Shown here: positions 1 through 6,700 of the stretch, in pieces
How positions within the stretch are numbered: the stretch's first letter is position 1
Layout of the letters: the number at the start of each line of letters is the position of its first letter
DNA from: Pseudonocardiales bacterium
GTDB taxonomy: Bacteria > Actinomycetota > Actinomycetes > Mycobacteriales > Jatrophihabitantaceae
Direction: 5' to 3'
NCBI GenBank assembly: GCA_030840415.1
Contig: JAVEEO010000081.1
Coordinates: 1-7,742, forward strand
DNA: 7,742 nucleotides
Program-made: the position numbers and the translations under genes
The notes under the pieces: generated by a model
Database searches by the model: none
What the model saw: only the letters and a program-made list of their open reading frames with translations
What the model was told of the DNA's origin: nothing

Positions 1-760
1 CCAGGCCGGCGGGATCCTGCCGGAACTCCGGAACCCGTTCGAGCAGGTAGGTCAGGGCGTCGTTGATGGTCTGCCAGCGGCTGGCGAAGAAGGACGAGTC
101 GTGCAGGTAGACCCGCGACTGCGGCTGCCGGACGCACACGATGGGACCGAGCCGGGCCGCCCGCAGCAGCAGTTCGTAGTCCTCGGCGTAACTGCCGGGC
201 AGCTGCTCGTCCACCAGGCCGATCTCGTCGAGCAACTCGGTCCGACCGATCAGGTAGGTCGAGGCGTTGGCCTCCAGGTGCCGGTCGTTGAGCAGGTCGG
301 TAAAGGTCAATGCCGGCAGCTCCGCCTCGCGGGGAATGTCCTTGCCTCGGTAGTGGTAGAGGAATCCCGACGCCGCCGCGCTCGCCTCGGGATGCTCGCG
401 CAGCAGGTCGACCTGGGCGCGCAGCTTGCCGGGCAGCCACTCGTCGTCGTCGTCGCAGGAACCGACCAGCTCACCGGTGGCCGCGAGGTAGCCGGTGTTG
501 CGGTTGCCGGCCAGCCCCTTGGTCCGGTTGTTGACCAGTACCTGCACCGTCCGGCCCTCGCGGAGCTGGACCTCGGGCATCACCGGGTCGGTGCCGTCAT
601 AGACCACCAGGCACTCTATCGGGCCGGGGTAGTCCTGGTCGATCACCGACTGGACGGCGCGGCGCAGCAGTTGCGGCCGGTTCATGGTGGGGATGACCGC
701 GCTGACCAGCGGCCAGCTGTCCGGTTCGGTCCGCCAGCCGGTCGGGTTCGGGAGGGTCAT
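1..760 (-). CDS. Family 2 glycosyltransferase (GT-A fold), 3' end beyond window
   Basis: Reading the minus strand from the ATG at 760 gives 253 codons with no stop, so the C-terminus lies outside the window. The protein looks like a cytoplasmic nucleotide-sugar-dependent GT2 transferase. Residues 18-26 (LVSAVIPTM) form the first Rossmann strand, followed by the typical helix RPQLLRRAVQSVIDQDYPG. Residues 82-90 (GLAGNRNTG) match the family's donor-binding loop. An acidic DDDDE run at 103-107 is the DXD-type metal and nucleotide-sugar site, and AEDYELLLRA (192-201) carries the ED motif with the likely catalytic base. No signal peptide or membrane segment is seen in the visible part. The start follows the upstream GH16 stop by 7 nt with only a weak GAG-like ribosome site, which suggests translational coupling in one operon. 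A role in exopolysaccharide or surface glycan assembly is inferred from the neighbours; donor and acceptor sugars cannot be told. Confidence 0.93.
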   Translation of the reverse strand, partial: MTLPNPTGWRTEPDSWPLVSAVIPTMNRPQLLRRAVQSVIDQDYPGPIECLVVYDGTDPVMPEVQLREGRTVQVLVNNRTKGLAGNRNTGYLAATGELVGSCDDDDEWLPGKLRAQVDLLREHPEASAAASGFLYHYRGKDIPREAELPALTFTDLLNDRHLEANASTYLIGRTELLDEIGLVDEQLPGSYAEDYELLLRAARLGPIVCVRQPQSRVYLHDSSFFASRWQTINDALTYLLERVPEFRQDPAGL

Positions 761-767
761 GCTCGGG

Positions 768-1700
768 TCACCGCCACTGGTAGACCTTCACCCAGTCCAC
801 CACCATGTCGGCGGGGAGTGCGGTGTCGGCGTTCGGACTGCCGGGAAAGGTGCCGCCGACCGCGAGGTTCAGCCGGAGGTAGAACTCACCTGCGAACGCC
901 TCGTCGATCCAGGGTGCGGCCTCGGAGTTGCGTTCGAAGGTGAGCTTGCCGTCGACGTACCAGCGCATGGAGCCCGGACCCCACTCGGCGGCGTAGGTGT
1001 GGAATCCGCTGGCCGGGCCGCCGGCCACCGGCGCCAGGGTGGACTGCTTGGGGTAGGTGCCCTTGCCGTCGTACCAGAGCGTCTGGTGCACCGTGCCCGC
1101 CTCGGGATCGGCGGGGTCGCTGGTGCCGATCGCTTCCATGATGTCGAGCTCGCCGTCACCGGAGCCGTTGGCCGGCCGCATCCAGAAGGCCGGCCACAGG
1201 CCCTTGGAGGTGCCGGCCGCCAGCGGCAGCTTCGCCCGGACCTCGAAGCGGCCCTGGTGCCAGGCCGCCTTGCCTTCGGTGCTCAGCATCGCCGAGGTGT
1301 AGGAACGCCCGTTCGGGAAACGGGAATCGGCGTCGCCGCAGACCACCGGCGTGCTCTCGCGGATGGCGCGCAGCGTGAGCATGCCGTCGGCGACCTGGAC
1401 ATTGGCGGAGCGGCTCATCAGGCAGGCCAGCTCCTTGTTTCCCTCACCGAAGGTGGAATGGTCCTCGGCGGTCCACTTGGAGCGGTCGAGGGCGGTGCCG
1501 TCGAAGTCGTCGGACCAGGCGAGCTGCCAGCCGGGCCGGGCCTCCTTGCGCGACACCGCGACCGCGATGACGCCGGCCGCGACCAGCACCGCGAGCACGC
1601 CCGCTACCAGCCACCGGCGGCCGGGGCTCCAGAACGCCCGGGTTGCGGGGTCGGGAGCCGCGGGTGGATTGCCGGGCCGTGCCGATTTCAGATCATCCAT
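768..1700 (-). CDS. Membrane-anchored GH16 glycoside hydrolase (endo-beta-glucanase-like)
   Basis: A 310-residue protein from the ATG at 1700. A short Pro-rich cytoplasmic head (1-28) is followed by one hydrophobic helix at about 30-49 (LVAGVLAVLVAAGVIAVAV) without a lipobox Cys or clear cleavage site, so it looks like a type II signal anchor with the enzyme outside. Residues 57-310 form a GH16 jelly-roll domain. GELDIMEAIG (183-192) is the laminarinase-type active-site strand ExDxxE, with E184 as nucleophile, D186 assisting and E189 as acid/base. GLWPAFWMR just before it and the terminal VVDWVKVYQ strand are family hallmarks. C93 and C121 might form a disulphide. GH16 enzymes of this type hydrolyse beta-1,3 or beta-1,3/1,4 glucans, but relatives cut other polysaccharides, so the substrate is open. 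A GTG at 1769 extends the frame by 23 codons, but it sits inside a hairpin arm and gives an unconserved-looking head; the ATG at 1700 has an AGAGAA element a few bases upstream. Probably cotranscribed with the following glycosyltransferase. Confidence 0.93.
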   Translation of the reverse strand: MDDLKSARPGNPPAAPDPATRAFWSPGRRWLVAGVLAVLVAAGVIAVAVSRKEARPGWQLAWSDDFDGTALDRSKWTAEDHSTFGEGNKELACLMSRSANVQVADGMLTLRAIRESTPVVCGDADSRFPNGRSYTSAMLSTEGKAAWHQGRFEVRAKLPLAAGTSKGLWPAFWMRPANGSGDGELDIMEAIGTSDPADPEAGTVHQTLWYDGKGTYPKQSTLAPVAGGPASGFHTYAAEWGPGSMRWYVDGKLTFERNSEAAPWIDEAFAGEFYLRLNLAVGGTFPGSPNADTALPADMVVDWVKVYQWR

Positions 1701-1720
1701 CAACTGTTCTCTGCCGCCGA

Positions 1721-1752
1721 AAGGCCCGGCCCGTGTGCACCGGCCGGGTCTT
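1721..1752 (-). repeat. GC-rich hairpin in the GH16 leader
   Basis: Arms CCCGGCC (1725-1731) and GGCCGGG (1742-1748) pair perfectly around a 10-nt loop. The pairing continues outward by three more base pairs (1721-1723 with 1750-1752) after one mismatch on the minus strand. It lies about 20 nt upstream of the membrane-anchored GH16 start and just after the terminator-like dyad at 1765-1804. It could be a second half of a composite terminator or a leader structure affecting expression of the downstream operon; the sequence alone does not decide. Confidence 0.5.
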
Positions 1753-1764
1753 CGGTAAGCATAT

Positions 1765-1804
1765 GCCACAGGCTAGATCGCTGTTAGCTGATCTAGCCTG
1801 TGGC
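1765..1804 (-). terminator. Strong hairpin terminator after the secreted GH16 gene
   Basis: A perfect 15-bp inverted repeat, GCCACAGGCTAGATC (1765-1779) and GATCTAGCCTGTGGC (1790-1804), with a 10-nt loop. It begins 7 nt after the TAA stop of the secreted GH16 gene (1812-1814). No U-tract follows, as is common for actinobacterial terminators. It separates the two GH16 genes, so the downstream GH16/glycosyltransferase pair may need its own promoter or read-through. Confidence 0.8.
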
Positions 1805-1811
1805 TCGCTGG

Positions 1812-3320
1812 TTACTTCTGGTACACCCGCACGTAGTCGATCACGTAGTCGCTCTGGCCCAGCGGCGCACCGGCCACCGGCTTGCCGTAGTAGTTGGGCA
1901 TGCTGCCCCCGACCTGCAGGTTCAGCCGGATGTTCATCGGCTCGCAGAAGGTGGGGTCCAGCCAGCTGAGCACGGACTGGGTCTTGGAGAAGACCAGCCG
2001 GTTGTCGACGTACCAGTTCACGATGCCCGGCTCGCGCTCCACCGCGTAGGTGTGCCAGCTGGTGAAGTCCCCGCTGGGCAGGATGTCCTCGTGGCCGGCC
2101 TTGCCCATGCCGCCGTCGGTGGACTGGTGGATGGTCTGCACGGTCTTGGTGTTCAGGCCGCCGACCGCCTCCATGATGTCGAGCTCACCCTTGTTGGTGT
2201 TGTCACGCAGCCAGAAGGCCGGCCACATGCCCTGCGCCGCGGGCAGCTTGGCGCGCATCTCGATGCGTCCGTACTGCCAGGACTCCCGGCCGATGGTGTC
2301 GAGGTAGCCGGAGGTGTACTGCTTGGTGGTGCTGCCCACGGTGTAGCTCTCCTGGATCGCCCGCAGGGTCAGCGCGCCGTTGCTGACGAACACGTTGGAC
2401 GAGCGGGAGGTGACGATCGACTCCTCGTTGTTGGCCCAGGAGTTGTTGCGGACGTTCCACTTGGTGCGGTCGATGGTGTTGAAATCGTCGTTGAAGACCA
2501 GCTTGTAGCCGGCGGGCGCCGGAGCCGAGCTGGTCGGAGCCGGAGTGGGAGCGGGGGTCGAGGTGCTGGGCGCCGGAGCCGGGGCGGACGTGGTCGGTGC
2601 CGGAGCGGGCGCCGATGTGGTAGGTGCCGGAGCGGGCGCCGAGGTGGTAGGTGCCGGAGCCGGGGCGGACGTGGTCGGGGCCGGGGTCGGCTTGGGCGGC
2701 TTCACCACCGGGTCCGGGGTGCTGGGCATCGACAGCAGGATCAGGCTGGGCTCGCTGATCAGCAGGCTCTTGCCAGCCGGCAGACCCCAGGCCAGCACGT
2801 TGAAGTCGATGGTGGCCAGGTTGGTCTCGGCGACGTAGTTCGCGCTCACGTGCACCCAGTCGGTGCTGCGCAGCCAGGCACTCTGGATCTTCTCGCCGCG
2901 GTGCAGTTGGCGCTGGTACTCCATCATCCGCAACGCCGCAGTCTCGCCGACGGAGTCGGTCCGGATCCACACACTGGCCTGGTAGGTCGCGCCCGCCACG
3001 GTCGCGTGCACGGTGTTGACCTTGTCGTTTAGCGCCAGGGTCAGTGGCGCGGCGGTCTCGTTGCGGAGCCGGATCGCCGGGTGTCCCGAGTGACCGGGGA
3101 CGACGGCCAGCGAGCCACCGGACCGGGTGAACCAGGCGGCGGTGCCGTTGCTCATCGTCGGGTCCGCGACCAGGTTGACGGTCGAGGCGGACGCCGCGGC
3201 GCTCGTGGTGGACAGGTCCAGCGCGGTGACGGCTCCGGCGCCCAGCAGGGCCACCAGCGCGGCACCGACCCATGACTTCGTGTACGCGCTCCGGCGAGCG
3301 GCGTGGCGACTTCGTGCCAT
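1812..3320 (-). CDS. Secreted GH16 glycoside hydrolase with N-terminal CBM-like module
   Basis: A 502-residue protein from the ATG at 3320, chosen because AGGAG lies 5 nt upstream; an in-frame GTG at 3371 lacks this support. Residues 1-45 are a signal peptide (basic head, hydrophobic 17-34, likely cleavage after ASA at 43-45). Residues 47-198 form a beta-rich module starting NLVADPTMSNGTAAW, resembling the CBM4/9-like galactose-binding fold and a probable glycan binder. Residues 202-269 are a Pro/Ala/Thr/Ser linker built from 9-residue repeats. The GH16 domain spans about 271-502, with the catalytic ExDxxE strand GELDIMEAVG (378-387): E379 nucleophile, D381, E384 acid/base. It shares GH16 landmarks with the neighbouring anchored enzyme (LRAIxES, WPAFW, RLNLxVGG, YVRVYQ) but is secreted and carries an extra binding module. 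Likely an extracellular endo-glucanase or exopolysaccharide-cleaving enzyme. Its own upstream region and terminator suggest a single-gene transcript. The substrate is not determined by sequence. Confidence 0.94.
   Translation of the reverse strand: MARSRHAARRSAYTKSWVGAALVALLGAGAVTALDLSTTSAAASASTVNLVADPTMSNGTAAWFTRSGGSLAVVPGHSGHPAIRLRNETAAPLTLALNDKVNTVHATVAGATYQASVWIRTDSVGETAALRMMEYQRQLHRGEKIQSAWLRSTDWVHVSANYVAETNLATIDFNVLAWGLPAGKSLLISEPSLILLSMPSTPDPVVKPPKPTPAPTTSAPAPAPTTSAPAPAPTTSAPAPAPTTSAPAPAPSTSTPAPTPAPTSSAPAPAGYKLVFNDDFNTIDRTKWNVRNNSWANNEESIVTSRSSNVFVSNGALTLRAIQESYTVGSTTKQYTSGYLDTIGRESWQYGRIEMRAKLPAAQGMWPAFWLRDNTNKGELDIMEAVGGLNTKTVQTIHQSTDGGMGKAGHEDILPSGDFTSWHTYAVEREPGIVNWYVDNRLVFSKTQSVLSWLDPTFCEPMNIRLNLQVGGSMPNYYGKPVAGAPLGQSDYVIDYVRVYQK
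2544..2678 (-). repeat. Tandem 27-bp coding repeats of the GH16 linker
   Basis: Four consecutive 27-bp units encode PTTSAPAPA (residues 215-250; DNA 2571-2678), followed by a degenerate fifth, PSTSTPAPT (2544-2570). The units differ mainly at synonymous positions. They make a flexible extracellular linker between the binding module and the GH16 domain, of the kind often O-glycosylated in actinobacteria. Such near-identical repeats are prone to length change between strains. Confidence 0.9.
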
Positions 3321-3325
3321 TGTTA

Positions 3326-3330
3326 CTCCT
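3326..3330 (-). promoter_or_regulatory. Ribosome binding site of the secreted GH16 gene
   Basis: The minus strand reads AGGAG, then TAACA, then ATG at 3320. This good Shine-Dalgarno match at normal spacing fixes the start of the secreted GH16 gene 17 codons inside the longest frame. Confidence 0.85.
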
Positions 3331-3360
3331 AGTAGTCGGCTACCGCCATAATCGACAGTG

Positions 3361-3377
3361 CCCCTACCCACCTGAGC
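3361..3377 (-). promoter_or_regulatory. Motif GCTCAGGT(GGGT)AGGGG, copy 1
   Basis: The minus strand reads GCTCAGGTGGGTAGGGG, 41 nt upstream of the secreted GH16 start. The 13 bases GCTCAGGTAGGGG recur intact at 7335-7347 before the large surface-protein gene, where they overlap its ribosome binding site; here a 4-base insertion splits them. It may be a shared regulatory element or chance. Confidence 0.3.
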
Positions 3378-3420
3378 AATTACCGAGAGTTATTTTTGGG
3401 CCCGCTCAGCTATCCCGCCG

Positions 3421-3526
3421 ACCATTGCCACAATGGTTCGAGATCCCCGGATTTACTGGCCTGTAGCCAGTTGGAAAGATGATCTTCCGGCGTATACCAG
3501 CTCGGTGAACTATGCGTGATAAGTTC
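3421..3526. promoter_or_regulatory. Cluster of inverted repeats upstream of secreted GH16
   Basis: Four dyads follow one another: ACCATTG-CCA-CAATGGT (3421-3437, perfect 7-bp arms), ACTGGC-CTGTA-GCCAGT (3455-3471, 6-bp arms), AAGAT-G-ATCTT (3476-3486, extendable with one bulge) and GAACT-N10-AGTTC (3507-3526). Each alone is short, but they lie in about 105 bp of non-coding DNA upstream of one gene. They could be operators for transcription factors or pieces of a structured leader. No specific regulator can be named. Confidence 0.45.
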
Positions 3527-3540
3527 CACAATATCGGCTA

Positions 3541-3577
3541 CAAGTAGCTACTTACAGTGATGTAACTACGTGTAAGT
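3541..3577. promoter_or_regulatory. Nested palindromes AAGTAGCTACTT / ACTTACA...TGTAAGT
   Basis: AAGTAGCTACTT (3542-3553) is a perfect 12-bp palindrome. It overlaps TTACA-GTGA-TGTAA (3552-3565) and ACTTACA-N14-TGTAAGT (3550-3577). The near-identical octamers GTAGCTAC (3544) and GTAACTAC (3562) are 18 bp apart. The block CAAGTAGCTACTTACAG (3541-3557) has a shortened counterpart, CAAGTACTTACAG, at 7391-7403. This looks like a transcription factor target, about 220 bp upstream of the secreted GH16 start. Confidence 0.45.
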
Positions 3578-3664
3578 TGGCAACTGCCCGTCCTTGCCGC
3601 CGGCTTTGGTTACAGCGCGTTGCGAAGGCCGCCCCCTGCTCCGTCACTGGACGTCCCACACACG

Positions 3665-3700
3665 CCGAAGCCCCTCCTGGAACTCCAGGAGGGGCTTCGG
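3665..3700 (-). terminator. Hairpin terminator of the large surface-protein gene
   Basis: Perfect 16-bp arms CCGAAGCCCCTCCTGG (3665-3680) and CCAGGAGGGGCTTCGG (3685-3700) around an AACT tetraloop. It lies 67 nt past the TAG stop at 3768-3770. It has no clear U-tract but is very stable, and it closes the transcript of the multidomain protein before the secreted GH16 promoter region. Confidence 0.88.
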
Positions 3701-3767
3701 TGAGCCGGGCGGCTGAGGCCGGTCGGGCCCTACCGCGTGGTGCGGACGAGACTGCTGGGCGCGAGAA

Positions 3768-6700
3768 CTACTGGGCGGCGTCCCGGACGGCCAGGTCGTC
3801 GAGCGAGACCGACTTGGCGCCGACGTTGGTTCCGCCCCGGACCACCGACAGGAACAGCTGCCCCGCCGCGGTCACCGAGGTGTCGGTGCTGGTCGACTTC
3901 CAGCTGGTCGGCTCGATGGTGCCGTCGGTCCAGATCTTGAACTGGATCGTCGAGCCGCTGACCCGCAGCCGCAGCCACTGCTTGGCCGTGGTCACCGCCT
4001 GGCCGCCGGTGACCGAGGCCACCGTGCTGGTCACGCTGTTGACGTTCTTCTGCACCGTCACCGTGCCCGAGTTCGACTGCAACTGCAGGCCGTAGCCGTT
4101 CTTGGGCCGGTAGGCGTTCTGCCAACCGCCCGAACCCCGCAGGTAGACGCTCAGGTAGCTCAGCGCGGTGTTGGACGACCAGTTGAACGAGGTCAGCAGC
4201 TCGCTGTCGGTGCGGGCCGCCAGCCCGGTCAGCTGGGTCCTGGCGTAGGCACCGGAGGTGTCGTCGTTGGAGATCCGGCCGGCCCCGGCCTGGATGTCCA
4301 CCGTGCCGGTGGCCGCACCGCTGGTCCAGGCCGAGGACCAGGGCGAGCCGTCAGCGCCGGAGAAGGTGTCGCTGAACAGTGGCGGCACCTCGGTGAGGGT
4401 GGTGACCGACACCGCCGGGCTGTCCGGGCTGGCGTTGCCGGCCGCGTCCACCGCCCGCACCGTGTAGCTGTAGGTGCCACCGGGGGTGAGGCCGGTGTCG
4501 GTGTAGCTCAGGCTGCTGGTGGAGCCGACCTGCACGCCGTCGCGCAGCACCTGGTAGCCGGTGACGCCACGGTCGTCGGTGGCCGCCGGCCAGGTCAGGG
4601 TGGCCGCCGTGGTGGTCACCCCGGTGCTGCTCGGCATGTCGGGCGCGGCCGGGGCCGTGGTGTCGGCCGGCACCGTCACGGTGACCGGCGCGGATGTCCC
4701 GACGTTGCCGGCCGCGTCCTTGGCCCGGGCCTGCAGCGTGTGGCTGCCGACCGCGGTGGCCGACCAGTTGAAGCTGTACGGCACGGTCGTCGAGGTCGCG
4801 ACCGCTACCCCGTCGACCAGCAGGTCCACCGAGGTGACCGCCTGGTCATCGCCGGCGGTTGCGGTCACCGTGACCGAGCCGTAGGCCGAGGTGCCGTCGG
4901 CCGGCGAGGTGATCGCCGCGGTGGGGGCGGTGGTGTCCGGGGCCAGCACGCTGACCTTGTTCGAGGTGGCCGAGCGGTTGCCGCCGTCGTCGACCGCGCG
5001 CACCCAGTAGTTGGCCGGCACCGTGCCGCTGGTGTCGATGTAGGACAGGCCGGTGGTGGAGATGATCACCCGGTCGTCGCGCATCAGCTCGTAGCGCACC
5101 GTGCCGGAGTTGTCGGTCGCGGCGTCCCAGCTGAGCTTGACGCCACCGGTGGCGGCGCTGGTGCGCAGGTTGGCCGGCACCGTCGGGGCGATCGAGTCCC
5201 GCGGGCAGAACTTGCCGAAGCCGCCCAGCCACTGGTACGCGGTGCCCTGGAAGGAGCCCTGCTTGAAGTCGCCGCCGAACCACAGGCAGCCGTTGGAGTC
5301 CGGGGTCAGCTCCCAGCCGCCGATGCCCGACCGGGTGTCCAGCGCGCCGGGGTAGAAGTCGGGCAGGTACGCGCCGGTCGCCTCGTCCCAGGCTCCGATG
5401 TACTTGATGTTGTTGACGTCGGAGGCGGTGCCGATCGGGTTGTTGTAGTCGTAGGTGCCGGAGTAGGCGTAGTTGCCGCAGTGGCAGCTGGCGTAGACCA
5501 CCCCGTTGTAGATGCCGATCGCCTGGATGTCACCGCCGGACTTGGTGATGTTCGAGCTCAGCCGCGCAAAGCTGGCGCGGTCGTACTTGCTCAGGATGTG
5601 CTGCGAACCGCCCAGCCAGACGTCGTTGCCGGTGCCTTCCTTGACGGCCTGCTGGTAGGTGTTGGTGCCCGAGCCGAGGCTGGGCTGCCAGGTCGAGGCG
5701 ATGGTGGCCGCCCCGGTGGCGGTGCTGACCACGCCGAAGTTCGGCGAGGCCGCTCCGTTGACGTTGTTGAAGTAACCGGAGAAGTAGACCCGGTCACCGG
5801 AGGCGCTGGCGTCCAGCTCGATCACCGAGCCGTCGAAGTTGGGCTTCCAGGCGCCGTCGGGCTGGCCGTCGGAGACCCGCAGCCGAGCCGCCCGGCCGAC
5901 CGTCACCGGGCCCTTGACCGGGGTGCCGCCGGTGACCCGGTTGAACCGGCCGCCGATGTAGAGATAGCCGTCCTGGTAGTCGATGGCCTTGACCTGCGCC
6001 GGGGTGTTCAACTCGGTGGTGACGAAGTCGACCGAGGCACTCCAGCCGGGGACGGTGGCACCGGTGATCGGGTCGAGCTCGGCGATGCCGTTGTCGGCGA
6101 CCCCGTTGACCATGGTGAACTCGCCGCCGACCACCAGCTTGCCGTCCGGGGTGGCCTGCAGGTCCCAGACCATCGCGTTCACCGACGGCCGGAAGCTGGA
6201 CAGCCACTCACCGGTGTTGACGTCGAAGGCGGCCAGCCACGGCTGGGCGATCGTGTCGGCCGGTGCCGGGTTGGCACCCTTCTGCACGTTCTGGAAGCCG
6301 CCGCCGACGTACATGGTGTTGCCGATCTGGGCGAAGGTCTCGACCTCCATGTTCAGCTCGCTGGTCGCGCCGGCGATTCCGGTGACGCCCCACGGGGTGT
6401 TCGGCGAGGTGGTCGAGGAGGCCAGCGGGCGCACGGTGCTGGCCGGCAGGCCCTCGGCCGGGATGGGCGTGAAGCCGGACGTCATCAGCTTCGGGCGCAG
6501 GAACACCTGGGTGAACGGCAGCGCCGACTTCTCGGTGGTGTACTGCCAGAGGTAGCTGGTGGCGTTGTTCTGGCCGGCGATCCGGTTGCCGTAGGCCCAG
6601 CCCATCTTGTAGTTGTGGATGGCGTTCTCGTTGGTGGTCATCCGCAGCAGGTTCTGGTCGCCGCTGCTGGCCCAGGACTGGGTGTTGCCGCCGCCATAGG

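Larger units (their letters stand above)
3321..3664. other. Non-coding upstream region of the secreted GH16 gene
   Basis: No convincing coding frame is seen on either strand. The stretch from about 3340 to 3580 is visibly less GC-rich than the genes and is packed with short inverted repeats, described separately. No confident -35/-10 pair could be placed. The part from about 3580 to 3664 shows nothing recognisable before the terminator of the next gene. Confidence 0.7.

Noticed and set aside
1701..1769. Upstream GTG start for the anchored GH16 gene
   Set aside because: The GTG lies inside a hairpin arm, lacks a ribosome site and would add 23 residues before the membrane helix; the ATG at 1700 is better.
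684..1787. Plus-strand open frame of 367 codons opposite the anchored GH16 gene
   Set aside because: No domain or ribosome site; a shadow of the well-supported minus-strand gene. The plus frame at 101-943 was rejected for the same reason, as the GT2 gene occupies the minus strand there.
2544..2678. Short regularly spaced repeats, considered as a CRISPR array
   Set aside because: Units are contiguous with no spacers, are in frame and encode a Pro/Ala/Thr linker.
1800..3032. Plus-strand open frame of 410 codons opposite the secreted GH16 gene
   Set aside because: Its product is low-complexity with Arg/Gly/Ser runs mirroring the Pro/Ala linker; the minus-strand frame has clear domains and active-site residues.
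3321..3371. Upstream GTG start for the secreted GH16 gene
   Set aside because: The ATG at 3320 has a clear AGGAG at good spacing and yields a standard signal peptide.
3507..3531. GGAAC on the minus strand as an ECF-sigma -35 box
   Set aside because: The only downstream GTT is about 12 nt away, too close for the usual 16-17 nt spacing; the sequence is better described as a GAACT-N10-AGTTC dyad.
3768..3830. Sortase or C-terminal membrane anchor on the large surface protein
   Set aside because: The C-terminus ends in the ConA-like strand and DAAQ, with no LPXTG-type motif, hydrophobic segment or basic tail.
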